From: Colwellia sp.
GTDB taxonomy: Bacteria > Pseudomonadota > Gammaproteobacteria > Enterobacterales > Alteromonadaceae
DNA: 64,000 nt
Direction of reading: 5' to 3'
NCBI GenBank assembly: GCA_013215295.1
Contig: JABSOZ010000007.1
Coordinates: 62,001-126,000, forward strand
This document shows positions 36,870 to 46,778 of the stretch, in pieces; position 1 is the stretch's first letter, and every line of letters begins with the position of its first letter. Under the pieces are notes generated by a model. It ran no database searches, was not told the DNA's origin, and saw nothing but the letters and a program-made list of their open reading frames with translations. Position numbers and translations under genes: made by a program.

Positions 36870-37067
36870 GGCTCTAGCTTTGTTTTTATATTTAAATTAT
36901 ACCCTCATCAAAAATAAACAAACTCAGTGGAAGAGCTTATATTTAAATTCATACAAATAACAATGAGTTGTTACACCGGCTGGCCACTATGTGGAATAAA
37001 GTATAAAACGCTCTTGATATGAGATGATTAGGTGTTAGAAGCAAACGGTATCAACATAGTCGCATTA
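36870..37067. other. Non-coding stretch after the mobile-element remnants
   Basis: No ORF or hairpin with a T-run is evident in these 198 bp. The sequence is AT-rich and may be further relic DNA. Confidence 0.4.
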
Positions 37068-38741
37068 CTATAAAGGCATTGGCTTAGAATACAAGTAGCC
37101 CTGAGCGTACGGACAGGATAAGGAACTAAGCAGATTAGCAATTTCTTCTGTCTCTACTCCTTCCGCAATAACGTCTAAACTTAACGCCTTTCCCAAGGCG
37201 ATAATTGCAGTGCAAAGCGCCAGATCTTCTTTGGATTTTAATATATTCTGTATTATAGACTTATCTATTTTTATTGAATCCATTGGGAATGCGCGTAGAT
37301 AAGAAATCGAAGAATGGCCAATACCAAAATCATCGACTGAAAATTTGAATCCTATGCCAGATAATAGTAGCAATCTGTTTATTGTCGTGGGTGAAATAAC
37401 CAATGGCTTACGTTCTGTTAACTCTATAGTTAATTTTTTTGCCAATTCAGGTGTTTCTTTTACGTGTTTCTCTACTTGTAGGGTAAAGTCATCAGAGTTA
37501 AATTGATTTGCTGAGACATTGATTGAAATATGTCGGTCGTTAATTCCCTGCTCAGACCAAATTTTCAGCTGTAAACAAGCTTGTTTAAAAACCCAATCAC
37601 CTATTTTTAATATTAAGCTGCTCTCTTCTGCGACTTCAATAAACTCTTCAGTATTACGAAAACCTTTTTTATTGTCTGGCCATCTCAATAAAGCTTCATA
37701 GGAAGTAATTTCCCCCGTCTTTAGAGAAACTATGGGTTGATAATGCAGGAGTAGTTGGTTGTTATCTATTGCAGCAGTTAACTCTAATTCTAATTGATGC
37801 TTAACTATCGCTTGTTGATGTAACTTTTGATTGTAGAAACTATAATTATTTCGACCAAGTGCTTTAGCTTGATACATAGCGCGATCACTATTATCAATTA
37901 ACTCACTTGCTATTTTAGCATCTGTGGGAAAAATTGCGATTCCAGCACTGGTTGTTACTGAAACCGATTTACTGTCAACTTGAATAGGCTCTTGAAAAAT
38001 GTCCATAATATTTTCAACTAACTTAACAAAGTCAGAGTCATTTTTGACATCTTTTAACAATAATGAAAATTCATCGCCGCCTAACCTTGCGACAATATCT
38101 GAACTTCGAGTCGAGTGTTTTAATCGTCGAGAAATTTTGGTCAGTAACTGATCGCCAGCTGGGTGCCCATAATTGTCATTAACGAATTTAAAGTTATCTA
38201 AATCCAAAGTGACTAAAGCAAATTTTTGACCTGTGCGTTCAGATTGTTGAATAGATTTGACCAGTAATTCATTAAAAAGGCTACGATTATACAAGCCGGT
38301 CAAACCATCATAATGAGCCAGTTTTGCTAGTTTAGCTTCTAGGTCTTTACTCTTTAATGAATAGCGAAATGTTCGTTCAAGTAAATGAGCGGTTAACTCA
38401 CTTTTTATCAAGTAATCATCAGCGCCTTTCTCCATAGCTTCGAGATCTGTTTGATAATCATCGACTCCTGATAACATAACAATTGGTGGCGCTGTTTCAA
38501 ATTGCCGCTTTATTTCGACGATTAAATTTAGACCTAGTTCAGCACCGAGACGATTATCTAGGAAATAAAAATCAAAATGCTCATCGGCTATTTTAGTTTG
38601 AGCAGACTTAAAGTCTTCAGCCCAAGTAATAGTACCAATCTCACCAACGGCTTCAATTAGCAATTCCTCGAGTAAGATGTAATCATCTTCATCATCTTCA
38701 ACGATCAGAACTTTAAACTTAGAGTATTTTCCCATTTTCAA
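37068..38741 (-). CDS. Response regulator with GGDEF and EAL domains
   Basis: The 557-residue protein has an N-terminal receiver (residues 8-125, acceptor Asp in FYFLDNRLG), a GGDEF domain with the intact active site RLGGDEF (near residue 220), and an EAL domain with SYEALLRW, DDFGIGHSS and VIAEGVET. Both enzymatic domains keep their key motifs, so it could make or degrade c-di-GMP depending on phosphorylation. It lies 16 bp after a single-domain receiver gene and ends the histidine kinase operon, so it is probably the output of that phosphorelay. Confidence 0.93.
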   Translation of the reverse strand: MKMGKYSKFKVLIVEDDEDDYILLEELLIEAVGEIGTITWAEDFKSAQTKIADEHFDFYFLDNRLGAELGLNLIVEIKRQFETAPPIVMLSGVDDYQTDLEAMEKGADDYLIKSELTAHLLERTFRYSLKSKDLEAKLAKLAHYDGLTGLYNRSLFNELLVKSIQQSERTGQKFALVTLDLDNFKFVNDNYGHPAGDQLLTKISRRLKHSTRSSDIVARLGGDEFSLLLKDVKNDSDFVKLVENIMDIFQEPIQVDSKSVSVTTSAGIAIFPTDAKIASELIDNSDRAMYQAKALGRNNYSFYNQKLHQQAIVKHQLELELTAAIDNNQLLLHYQPIVSLKTGEITSYEALLRWPDNKKGFRNTEEFIEVAEESSLILKIGDWVFKQACLQLKIWSEQGINDRHISINVSANQFNSDDFTLQVEKHVKETPELAKKLTIELTERKPLVISPTTINRLLLLSGIGFKFSVDDFGIGHSSISYLRAFPMDSIKIDKSIIQNILKSKEDLALCTAIIALGKALSLDVIAEGVETEEIANLLSSLSCPYAQGYLYSKPMPL

Positions 38742-38757
38742 TCTTTAGTTACCTCCG

Positions 38758-39207
38758 TTATTTTTGCGGTAAGGAGACTAAATGAAACCAATAATCAGTA
38801 ACTGACTTGACCATATCTACCAAACTATCAAATGAGACGGGTTTCATAATAAAAGAATTAACCCCCATGTCATAAGTGCGAGCGATATCGGCTTCTGCTT
38901 TTGAAGTGGTTAAGACTATGATGGGTATTGAACGGAATTTTTCGTGTTGCTTGAGCTTACTTAACACTTCTCTACCGTCCATCACTGGCATATTTAAATC
39001 TAATAAAATTAATCCAGGTAGCGGTTGATCAACTAGGTGGCTGAATTGTCCTTCACGGTTCAAATATTGCAGTAATTCTTTACCATTATTAGTGAAATCT
39101 ATATAGTTAGCCAAGCGAGCTTCTTCCAAAGCATCACTCACCAATAATTGATCATCAGGGTCATCATCACACATATGTATTCTAATCGGTTTTAAATTTT
39201 CATTCAT
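38758..39207 (-). CDS. Single-domain response regulator (Rcp1 type)
   Basis: The 149-residue protein is a stand-alone receiver with acidic pocket CDDDPDD, acceptor Asp in ILLDLNMPVMDG, the conserved Thr/Ser in VLTTSKAEAD and Lys in FIMKPVSF. It resembles Rcp1, the partner of phytochrome-type kinases, which fits the neighbour kinase's histidine motif. It is 27 bp downstream of that kinase gene and 16 bp upstream of the REC-GGDEF-EAL gene, and could shuttle phosphate between them. Confidence 0.93.
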   Translation of the reverse strand: MNENLKPIRIHMCDDDPDDQLLVSDALEEARLANYIDFTNNGKELLQYLNREGQFSHLVDQPLPGLILLDLNMPVMDGREVLSKLKQHEKFRSIPIIVLTTSKAEADIARTYDMGVNSFIMKPVSFDSLVDMVKSVTDYWFHLVSLPQK

Positions 39208-39234
39208 AGGTTTTCCTCAAATATACTCTTTGTC

Positions 39235-40899
39235 TTATACTTCGAATAATAAAGTAAAGCATGTGCCTTTATCTAATTCTGACTTAACGTATATCATACC
39301 GTTGTGCTTTTCCATTACTTTTTTACATATTGCCAGACCTATGCCTGTGCCTGCGTATTGGCTACGGCCATGTAATCGTTGAAATACTTCAAATATTTTA
39401 TCCTCGTACTCTTGTTCAAAGCCAATTCCATTGTCTTGTATGTTAATTTGCCAATAGTGTCTGCTTTCTTTCAGTATTTTCTGACAGCTTATGGTAATTA
39501 TGGGCGCTTGGTCGGCTTTTGAAAATTTAAGTGCATTAGATAATATATTCAAAAACACCTGATACAGTTTATTACTTTCTGCCAAAAGAGTGGGTAATTC
39601 TTCGACATTTATCTGTGCAGATTTTTCATTAATACTGATATGTAAATCATCAAGCACATTATCTAACACCTCATTAAGTTTGGTGGGTTTTAGGATAAAA
39701 TCGTCACTACCAATCCGAGAAAATTTCAATAAATCATCGATTAAACTACGCATCCGTGTCGAAGCCTTTTGCATTCTATCAATATAATCAACGGCTTTTT
39801 CATCATCAACAATTGACTCTCTTTTTTGCAGTCGGTCGCCAAATGCTTGAATTTTACGTAATGGTTCTTGTAAGTCGTGGGAAGCAATATATGCAAATTT
39901 TTCTAATTCAGCATTAGATGCCGTTAATCTGGTATTGGTGCGATCTAATTCAAATGCTTTAGCGTTTAAATTTTCATGAGTATGTTTTAACTGTTCATGA
40001 TGTTCTATTTGAGTTTTGTAGGTTTGTACATAGTCTAATACTAACCCAACCAAAGGGATGACATAGGCAACAATTTTCAAAAAGTGAGCAATATTAAAAT
40101 CACTATCAAACAACCGTTGTGAGCCAAAGGCCATATGCAATTCCACCGCAACTTCGGGTAAAGCACTTAATAATAAAGCGGTGGCAAAAATACTAGGATA
40201 GCGTTTGGCAAACAGTGGATAAATAACTAATCCGGCAAATAGAAACAGTAACAAGGGGATAATGTCATAAGGACGGCGAATGATGGCATCTGGAAACTGA
40301 GTTTGCGGCAAATTATAACTTGTTGCTGAAACATAGATTAATAGGTAACCAATGGAGGCAAATATTAAGCTGATAAGGATAATAAACTTAAAGCCATTTT
40401 TTGGGTTTATTTTCTTACCCGATAAAAATATTCCAACACCGGCAATCATAATAATCGCATTAAAAATACGCGATAACGCCCAAGTGAAGGGAATTAAATC
40501 TTTATTTTCTGCAACCGCACTGATTAATCGGGTCGCCGCTAAAGTGTGAAAAGCATCCATCGCACCGGCGCAAAATAATGCAACACCAATAACCGGCGTA
40601 GTAATGTCGTTGGTTATAGAATAATGACAAAAAGCTAATAAAACCACGAAGATAGCAGCAGTAAACGCCGTCCACTCTAGTAATGCATGCGTAAACCCAC
40701 CTGATAAACGATAAAACATATCATCTGTCGATACTTGAGCAGCGGCAGAGGTTTGACTCGCTGCAGTTACGTGCAGGGCATTACCAAAATCACCGCCAAG
40801 TAATTGCAAAAGAAAAGGCACGATACAAATAACAATTACCGCGATGACAATAGAACTCGGAAGTCTATATTCGTCTTCAATATAAAAAAAATCTTTCAT
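39235..40899 (-). CDS. Membrane sensor histidine kinase (MASE-like sensor)
   Basis: The 554-residue kinase has a membrane sensor of about 8 segments in residues 15-290 (including FCAGAMDAFHTLAATR, reminiscent of MASE3 domains), a coiled coil, a HisKA domain with the His in IASHDLQEPLRK near residue 341, and an HATPase with NILSNALKFSK, DNGIGF and GTGIGLAICKKV. The sensor signal is unknown. It is the first gene of a three-gene minus-strand set with Rcp1-type and REC-GGDEF-EAL regulators, implying control of c-di-GMP. Confidence 0.88.
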   Translation of the reverse strand: MKDFFYIEDEYRLPSSIVIAVIVICIVPFLLQLLGGDFGNALHVTAASQTSAAAQVSTDDMFYRLSGGFTHALLEWTAFTAAIFVVLLAFCHYSITNDITTPVIGVALFCAGAMDAFHTLAATRLISAVAENKDLIPFTWALSRIFNAIIMIAGVGIFLSGKKINPKNGFKFIILISLIFASIGYLLIYVSATSYNLPQTQFPDAIIRRPYDIIPLLLFLFAGLVIYPLFAKRYPSIFATALLLSALPEVAVELHMAFGSQRLFDSDFNIAHFLKIVAYVIPLVGLVLDYVQTYKTQIEHHEQLKHTHENLNAKAFELDRTNTRLTASNAELEKFAYIASHDLQEPLRKIQAFGDRLQKRESIVDDEKAVDYIDRMQKASTRMRSLIDDLLKFSRIGSDDFILKPTKLNEVLDNVLDDLHISINEKSAQINVEELPTLLAESNKLYQVFLNILSNALKFSKADQAPIITISCQKILKESRHYWQINIQDNGIGFEQEYEDKIFEVFQRLHGRSQYAGTGIGLAICKKVMEKHNGMIYVKSELDKGTCFTLLFEV

Positions 40900-41491
40900 A
40901 TAGTTATAGCTATCTTTTAGGATTAATTCATTGAGTATAATATAGAATTTGGTTTATGGATGTTTAATTTAAAGTTATAAATTTGAGCATAATCAGTAAA
41001 TGGAATATGCATGACATGATCTAAATGATACGACTATCCCAGTTAAGACATATTTCACTTAATTGAGGATACAATCGAAAACAGTAAAACTTATTCAAAT
41101 TAGATGCAATTGCTCTTGTTAGGGCTCAAAACAACGCCGTAGCGAAGTGTCTAGAACTTAATACGTAGGCATCGAAGCGTTCTAGTTAAAGTCTTTGGTA
41201 TTACGGTATTTGAAGTGGCAATTATATTAATCACTCGGTTTAATATTTTTATTCCGTTTCTCCTGTACTCAGTGCGTTTTTTTCCAGTAAAGGGCTAACA
41301 ATTTATTTTAAAATAAATAAATTTGTCAGGTATATACAAGGCTATATTTAAAATATTAGCAGTTTAAAAAATGGGCCAAGTTAACTATTTATTCATCTGA
41401 TTGTTTATATTATAAATAAGAAGAAAAACTAGGCTTTTTACTATTATTTACTATGCTTGATAAATAATAAATAAACTAAAGCGGCCGCTTT
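40900..41491. other. 592-bp divergent intergenic region
   Basis: No gene is recognised. It should contain promoters for the kinase sets on both sides. CTAGAAC at 41151 and GTTCTAG at 41179 form a 7-bp perfect inverted repeat in a locally GC-richer patch (41125-41190) that may be relic DNA. A 16-bp palindrome lies at the right end. Confidence 0.45.
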
Positions 41492-41492
41492 A
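41477..41492. promoter_or_regulatory. Perfect 16-bp palindrome touching the hybrid kinase start codon
   Basis: TAAAGCGGCCGCTTTA is a perfect palindrome, GC-rich in an AT-rich setting; its last base is the first base of the ATG at 41492. No ribosome binding site is otherwise visible, so it could be an operator at the 5' end of the mRNA or an element that affects start-codon access. Confidence 0.5.
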
Positions 41493-44400
41493 TGGGTTTA
41501 AACAAGCAAAAAACAGAAATTAAACGCAGATTTACCCTAAAACAAAAGTTATTACTCAATGCGTTAATTAATATTAGCTTAATGTTGCTAATAGGTTTTT
41601 ATGCATTAAATCAAATGAAATTGATTGGCATAGAAATAGAAGAAATTGCCGAAATTGACATGCCGCTGATCAGAATAATCACCAAGATTGAAACTCATCA
41701 GTTAGAACAAACGCTTAATCTAGAAAGGCTGTTACGTTTAGGCAGTAAAACAAAGTTTTCTCCCTTAACACTTCAAGAGTATGCAAATAGTAAGGAACAG
41801 TTTTATCTTTATGGCGCTAAAGTAAAAGAAGAGCTGCTAGTTGCTGAAAAAAATGCCAAAGCAGACATAGAACTCGCTCATTCGAATAGTGATAAAAAAG
41901 AGTTTGAATATATCCTCGAGCAACTTCTTTTAATAGATAAACAGCATATTATTTATCAAGAACATGCTATCAAGATAATTTTTCTAGTTAACGCTGTTAT
42001 TGAAGATGTTAGCAGCGGCAAAAGTGTTATTCTTCTTGAAAAAGAAAAAGAAAAAGAAAAAGAAAAAGAAAAAGAAAAAGAAAAAGAACTAGAGCAACTG
42101 ATTACCAAAATAGAACGAGAAGAAAATACCTTGAATTTTGTGCTTGAACAACTGCTGGAAGAGATTGAAAAATTTACTCAACAGTCACTTACTACCGCCA
42201 ATCAACATGAAAAATCTGCCATACAGCAAATCTTATTTTATCTTATCTTTGGCATACTCCTAGCCCTTGTTGGTGCTATCGTTATCATCCGACAAATTAC
42301 CATACCGGTAAACCGTTTAAATGACCTAGCAAAAAAAATTGCAGTTGGCGATTTAAGCGAAAGCATTTCGCAAACCTATAACGATGAAATTGGTGATTTA
42401 GGCCAGTCGATAAATGCCTTGGTTAGTACGCTCAATCAAACTTCAGCACAAGCAGAGGCTATTGCCGCTGAGAATTTTTCTGTAGATATAATTCCTCAGG
42501 GAGAGCAAGATAAACTCGGCCATGCCTTAAAAAACATGAAAAATAAAATTATAGAACGTAATGCTATTCTAGCTGAAAAGGTGGCTCTTAATGATGGCAT
42601 AGTTAATACAAGTGCAGATGGTATTTTAACCATAGATGAACAAGGGGGTATTTTATCATGCAACAACGCTACCCAAAAACTGTTTCAATATCAACAAGAC
42701 GAGCTGCTCGGTAAAAATATTAAAATGTTGATGCCTATGCCATACACAGCTGAACACGACAGTTATTTAGTTAACTATAAAAATTCTGGCATTAAGAAAA
42801 TCATCGGCAGTGGCCGTGAAGTTCAGGCATTAAAAAAAGACGGCACCTCTTTTCCTATTGCCCTTTCTGTTGGTGAAGTAAAAACTACCGCCAGCGGCAA
42901 GGCTATTTACACGGGTTTTATTAGAGATATTAGCAAAGATAAGCAGTTTGAAGTTGACTTACAAGCCAAAAACAATGAGTTAAATAAAGAAAACGCCCGT
43001 AAAACTCAGTTAGCGAAAATGAATGAACTTACGCAAGGTGCAAGTGATATTAACCAACTGAGTGACGATATTATTGCCAATCTGGCGAAATTAAGCCATG
43101 CGGGTCATGGTGTTATCTATATCGTTAATCAGGATAATAAGCTCAAACTTGCGGGTAGTTATGCCTTTAGAGAAAGAAAAAATATTTTAGCCGAAATAGC
43201 GGTGGGTGAAGGCTTAGTAGGGCAATGTGCCAAAGAGAAAAAAGTCATATTACTGACTAAAGTCCCTAGTGATTATATTGAAATTAACTCTGCTTTAGGC
43301 GAGCAAGTACCGTTAAATTTACTGTTGTTGCCGGTACTCTTTGAACAAAAAGTAATGGCAGTAATAGAATTAGCTTCCTTTGAGTTATTTAGTCAAGAAC
43401 AGCAAGAAATTCTTATACAGATAGCGCAAAATTTGGGGGTGGTGATCAACAATATTTTTAATCAGCAACGCACTCAACAATTATTACTAGCAACCCAGCA
43501 ACAGTCGGAAGAATTACAGACTCAACAAGAAGAGTTAAAAAGTGCCAATGAAAATTTAACTCAACAAACACAAGAATTACAGGCCTCAGAAGAAGAGTTA
43601 AAACAACAAAGTGAAGAGCTTAAGGTCTCAAATGAAGAATTAGAACTACGTCAAGCCGATTTGCAAAACCAAAAAGATAAAATATCATTAGCCAAGCAAG
43701 AGTTGGAAATAAAGGCCGAAGAGCTGGCGTTAGCAAGTAAGTATAAATCTGAATTTTTAGCTAATATGAGCCATGAGTTAAGAACACCACTTAATAGTTT
43801 GTTATTGTTATCTAAAGCCCTTGCCGACAATGCTAATAATCATCTAGATGCTACCGAAGTAGAAGATGCCCAGATAATCTATCAAGGCGGTCAGAGCTTA
43901 TTGGCACTTATTAACGATATTCTTGATTTATCTAAAGTAGAAGCAGGAAAACTTAACATTCATATAGAAAGCATTAACTTTACCGAGGTAAAAGACCGGT
44001 TAATGCAGCTATTTACTCCACTAGCAAAAAATAGAAAACTCAGTCTAGATACTATTATTGATGAAAAATTACCTCTCAGCTTTCATACTGATAGCCAACG
44101 TCTAGAGCAAATATTACGTAACCTAGTGTCTAATGCGATTAAATTCACCGAAATGGGTGGGGTAACCATAAACTTCTGCTTAGCCGAAGCCAACATTAAA
44201 TTTCGTAATAGTAATTTAAGCCATGATAATTGTTTTGTCATTCATGTCAGCGATACCGGTGTCGGTATTAGTGAAGATAAGCTACAAGCGATATTTGAAG
44301 CCTTTCAACAAGAAGATGGCTCTACCAGTAGAAAATATGGTGGCACCGGCTTGGGGTTAACTATTGCAAGAGAATTAAGCTACTTACTCGGTGGTGAAAT

Positions 44401-45862
44401 TCAACTCAGTAGTACTTTAGGTCAAGGCAGTTGCTTTAGTTTGTATTTACCATTATCTATTGAACAGCAAGGAAGCAGCGTAAAAGCATTAAACACAGAC
44501 AATAAATCTATAACAAAGCATGAGATTAAAGTAAGCGCTGGCAAGTTAACAAACGCAAAGGACGATTCTTCTTATTCGCAGCATGCACTTCCTGCGATCA
44601 AACCCTTAATAAATACCTTTATTGACGATGATCGCTTAACTATATCTGCTGGGGATAAAATCTTGTTAGTCGTTGATGATGATGAGGTTTTTGCCAAAAT
44701 ATTACGTGACCACGCGAGAAGAAGCGGTTATAAATGTTTGGTCGCGGGTAATGGTTTAACGGGTATTGAATTGGCAAAACACTATCAACCGCAAGGGATT
44801 ATTCTTGATATTATGTTACCTGATATTGATGGCCATCAAGTACTAGAGCGGCTAAAAGGCGATGATGAAACTCGTCATATCCCTGTGGAGATAATTTCTG
44901 CTCACAGTGATGACCGCAGCGAGGCGTTGTCTCAAGGGGCTATTGGCATACAAACAAAACCCGTTAGTAGTGAACAATTGCAACAAGTATTGATTGATAT
45001 TGAAAATATGGCGAAGGCTAAGATAAAACAAATACTGATCATTGAAGATAATAAACACCATAGTAAAGCCACTCGACGTTTATTAGAAAATATTGGTTTG
45101 TTCACTCATTGTGTTACTTGCGGAGAAGATGGTTACCAAGCTATTTTAACGGGCAAATATGACTGTGTTATTTTAGATTTAGGCTTACCCGATATCAGTG
45201 GTATTGAACTGTTAGATAAACTTAACAAAAATAAAACCAAAATAAAGGCCGGAGTATTACCACCCGTCATTATTTATACCGGTAAAGAAATAACCGATCA
45301 AGAACAAGCACAATTGGATAAATATTCTGCCACCATCGTTATCAAAGGTGTGGGGTCTGCAGAGCGTTTACTTGACGATATTTCATTATTTTTGCATCAA
45401 ATAGAAAGAGACATCAACCCATCTCATAGCAATAAAAACAAAGTCAACATGCATTTATTGCATGATGAAAATAACATGTTAGCCGATCGAAAAATATTAC
45501 TGGTTGATGATGATATGCGCAATACCTACGCTTTATCAAAACAATTAATAGATATTGGCTTTGATGTTGAAATGGCCAATAACGGACAAGAAGCTATCGA
45601 CTTGTTAGCACAACAAGATGATTTTGAGCTTATTTTAATGGATACCATGATGCCAATAATGGATGGTAATCAAGCAACAAAAAAGATCCGTAAAATGAAA
45701 CATTACGCTAATATACCTATTATAGCTTTAACGGCGAAAACTATGCCTGAGGATAGAGAAAACGCTTTGCAAGCAGGGGCGTCTGAGTATTTAACTAAAC
45801 CGTTAGATCTTGAAAAATTACTGTCAATTATGCGCATATGGCTATTTAAAAAAACGTCTTAA
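41492..45862 (+). CDS. Large hybrid histidine kinase with HAMP, PAS, GAF and three receiver domains
   Basis: The 1456-residue protein has two membrane segments (about residues 20-40 and 248-270) around a periplasmic helical domain, then HAMP (to about 325), PAS (about 370-490), GAF (about 515-660) and a long Gln/Glu coiled coil. A HisKA domain with His761 (NMSHELRTPLN) follows, then an HATPase domain. Three receivers follow, with Asp1106, Asp1229 and Asp1384. The periplasmic part carries an (EK)8 run at residues 183-198 from a GAAAAA repeat. It heads an operon with CheR, CheB and a receiver-kinase, a signalling complex type known from several marine bacteria. Confidence 0.93.
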   Translation: MGLNKQKTEIKRRFTLKQKLLLNALINISLMLLIGFYALNQMKLIGIEIEEIAEIDMPLIRIITKIETHQLEQTLNLERLLRLGSKTKFSPLTLQEYANSKEQFYLYGAKVKEELLVAEKNAKADIELAHSNSDKKEFEYILEQLLLIDKQHIIYQEHAIKIIFLVNAVIEDVSSGKSVILLEKEKEKEKEKEKEKEKELEQLITKIEREENTLNFVLEQLLEEIEKFTQQSLTTANQHEKSAIQQILFYLIFGILLALVGAIVIIRQITIPVNRLNDLAKKIAVGDLSESISQTYNDEIGDLGQSINALVSTLNQTSAQAEAIAAENFSVDIIPQGEQDKLGHALKNMKNKIIERNAILAEKVALNDGIVNTSADGILTIDEQGGILSCNNATQKLFQYQQDELLGKNIKMLMPMPYTAEHDSYLVNYKNSGIKKIIGSGREVQALKKDGTSFPIALSVGEVKTTASGKAIYTGFIRDISKDKQFEVDLQAKNNELNKENARKTQLAKMNELTQGASDINQLSDDIIANLAKLSHAGHGVIYIVNQDNKLKLAGSYAFRERKNILAEIAVGEGLVGQCAKEKKVILLTKVPSDYIEINSALGEQVPLNLLLLPVLFEQKVMAVIELASFELFSQEQQEILIQIAQNLGVVINNIFNQQRTQQLLLATQQQSEELQTQQEELKSANENLTQQTQELQASEEELKQQSEELKVSNEELELRQADLQNQKDKISLAKQELEIKAEELALASKYKSEFLANMSHELRTPLNSLLLLSKALADNANNHLDATEVEDAQIIYQGGQSLLALINDILDLSKVEAGKLNIHIESINFTEVKDRLMQLFTPLAKNRKLSLDTIIDEKLPLSFHTDSQRLEQILRNLVSNAIKFTEMGGVTINFCLAEANIKFRNSNLSHDNCFVIHVSDTGVGISEDKLQAIFEAFQQEDGSTSRKYGGTGLGLTIARELSYLLGGEIQLSSTLGQGSCFSLYLPLSIEQQGSSVKALNTDNKSITKHEIKVSAGKLTNAKDDSSYSQHALPAIKPLINTFIDDDRLTISAGDKILLVVDDDEVFAKILRDHARRSGYKCLVAGNGLTGIELAKHYQPQGIILDIMLPDIDGHQVLERLKGDDETRHIPVEIISAHSDDRSEALSQGAIGIQTKPVSSEQLQQVLIDIENMAKAKIKQILIIEDNKHHSKATRRLLENIGLFTHCVTCGEDGYQAILTGKYDCVILDLGLPDISGIELLDKLNKNKTKIKAGVLPPVIIYTGKEITDQEQAQLDKYSATIVIKGVGSAERLLDDISLFLHQIERDINPSHSNKNKVNMHLLHDENNMLADRKILLVDDDMRNTYALSKQLIDIGFDVEMANNGQEAIDLLAQQDDFELILMDTMMPIMDGNQATKKIRKMKHYANIPIIALTAKTMPEDRENALQAGASEYLTKPLDLEKLLSIMRIWLFKKTS
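42038..42085 (+). repeat. Hexanucleotide microsatellite, 8 x GAAAAA
   Basis: Eight perfect GAAAAA units lie in frame inside the hybrid kinase gene and encode Glu-Lys pairs. Copy-number change would alter the helix length by two residues per unit without breaking the frame. Confidence 0.95.
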
Positions 45863-45887
45863 CTCAATTGTTATTAAGGAGGATCTA

Positions 45888-46778
45888 TTGTCAGAAAAAT
45901 TGACCGAAGCAAGCCCCTTAATTACTAAGGAGAGTTTTAAAAATGTGATGAACAATATTGAAATTGTGGATTTTGAAATAAACTTATTGCTGCAAGCTAT
46001 TTTATTTCGTTACGGATATGACTTTCACCACTACGCCAGAGCGTCAATTACCAGACGTATTAATAACTGTATGCGTAAAACAGGTTTGAATAATATATCT
46101 GAGATGATTGCTAAAATTTTACATGAGGTTGATTTTTTTGAGCTGTTTTTAAAAGAAATGTCGGTAACCGTGACCGAAATGTTTCGTGATCCGAAGGTAT
46201 TCAATACGCTAAGACAACAAGTCTTTACCCAATTAAAAACCTATTCTCGAGTCAATATTTGGCATGCGGGTTGTGCTACGGGTGAGGAAGTTTATTCGGT
46301 TGCTATTATGCTCAAAGAAGAAGGTTTGTTATCGCGTTGCCGCATTTACGCCACTGATTTTAACAATCATTCTCTGGATATTGCCGAAAAAGCTATTTAT
46401 CCCGCAGAAAAAATGGCTGGATTTACCCATAACTATTTACTTTCTGGTGGTAAAGCCTCCTTTGCCGATTATTATCAAGCCAAACATCGGCACGCAAAAA
46501 TGCATTCTTCGCTAAAAGAACATATTACTTTTGCCAACCATAATTTAATGAAAGACCAAAGTTTTGCAAAAATGCACTTGATAATTTGTCGCAATGTCCT
46601 TATTTATTTTGACCAAGTATTACAGAATAAGGTGCTTAAAGTTTTTCAGCAAAGTTTGCTTCATCGAGGTTATTTATTATTAGGTGACAAGGAGTCATTA
46701 GACTTTAGTGGTCAAAGTAAAAATTTTCTTTGCATTGCTAAAAAAGAAAAAATTTATCAAAAGATAAATTATGATTAA
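45888..46778 (+). CDS. CheR-type protein-glutamate methyltransferase
   Basis: The 296-residue protein has the CheR N-terminal helical domain and a SAM-binding domain with HAGCATGEEVYSVAIM, IYATDFNNHSL and ICRNVLIYFD. I chose the TTG at 45888 because a perfect AAGGAGG lies 5 bp before it; an ATG at 45810 would add 26 residues that overlap the kinase end. It lies 25 bp after the hybrid kinase stop and overlaps the CheB gene by 8 bp. With no receptor gene here, its target may be the helical region of the hybrid kinase, by inference. Confidence 0.9.
   Translation: MSEKLTEASPLITKESFKNVMNNIEIVDFEINLLLQAILFRYGYDFHHYARASITRRINNCMRKTGLNNISEMIAKILHEVDFFELFLKEMSVTVTEMFRDPKVFNTLRQQVFTQLKTYSRVNIWHAGCATGEEVYSVAIMLKEEGLLSRCRIYATDFNNHSLDIAEKAIYPAEKMAGFTHNYLLSGGKASFADYYQAKHRHAKMHSSLKEHITFANHNLMKDQSFAKMHLIICRNVLIYFDQVLQNKVLKVFQQSLLHRGYLLLGDKESLDFSGQSKNFLCIAKKEKIYQKINYD

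Noticed and set aside
41125-41190. GC-richer patch with a 7-bp inverted repeat
   Set aside because: Too short to assign to any element; noted only in the intergenic entry.
45810-45887. N-terminal extension of the CheR-type protein
   Set aside because: It overlaps the hybrid kinase end and the TTG at 45888 has a perfect AAGGAGG.
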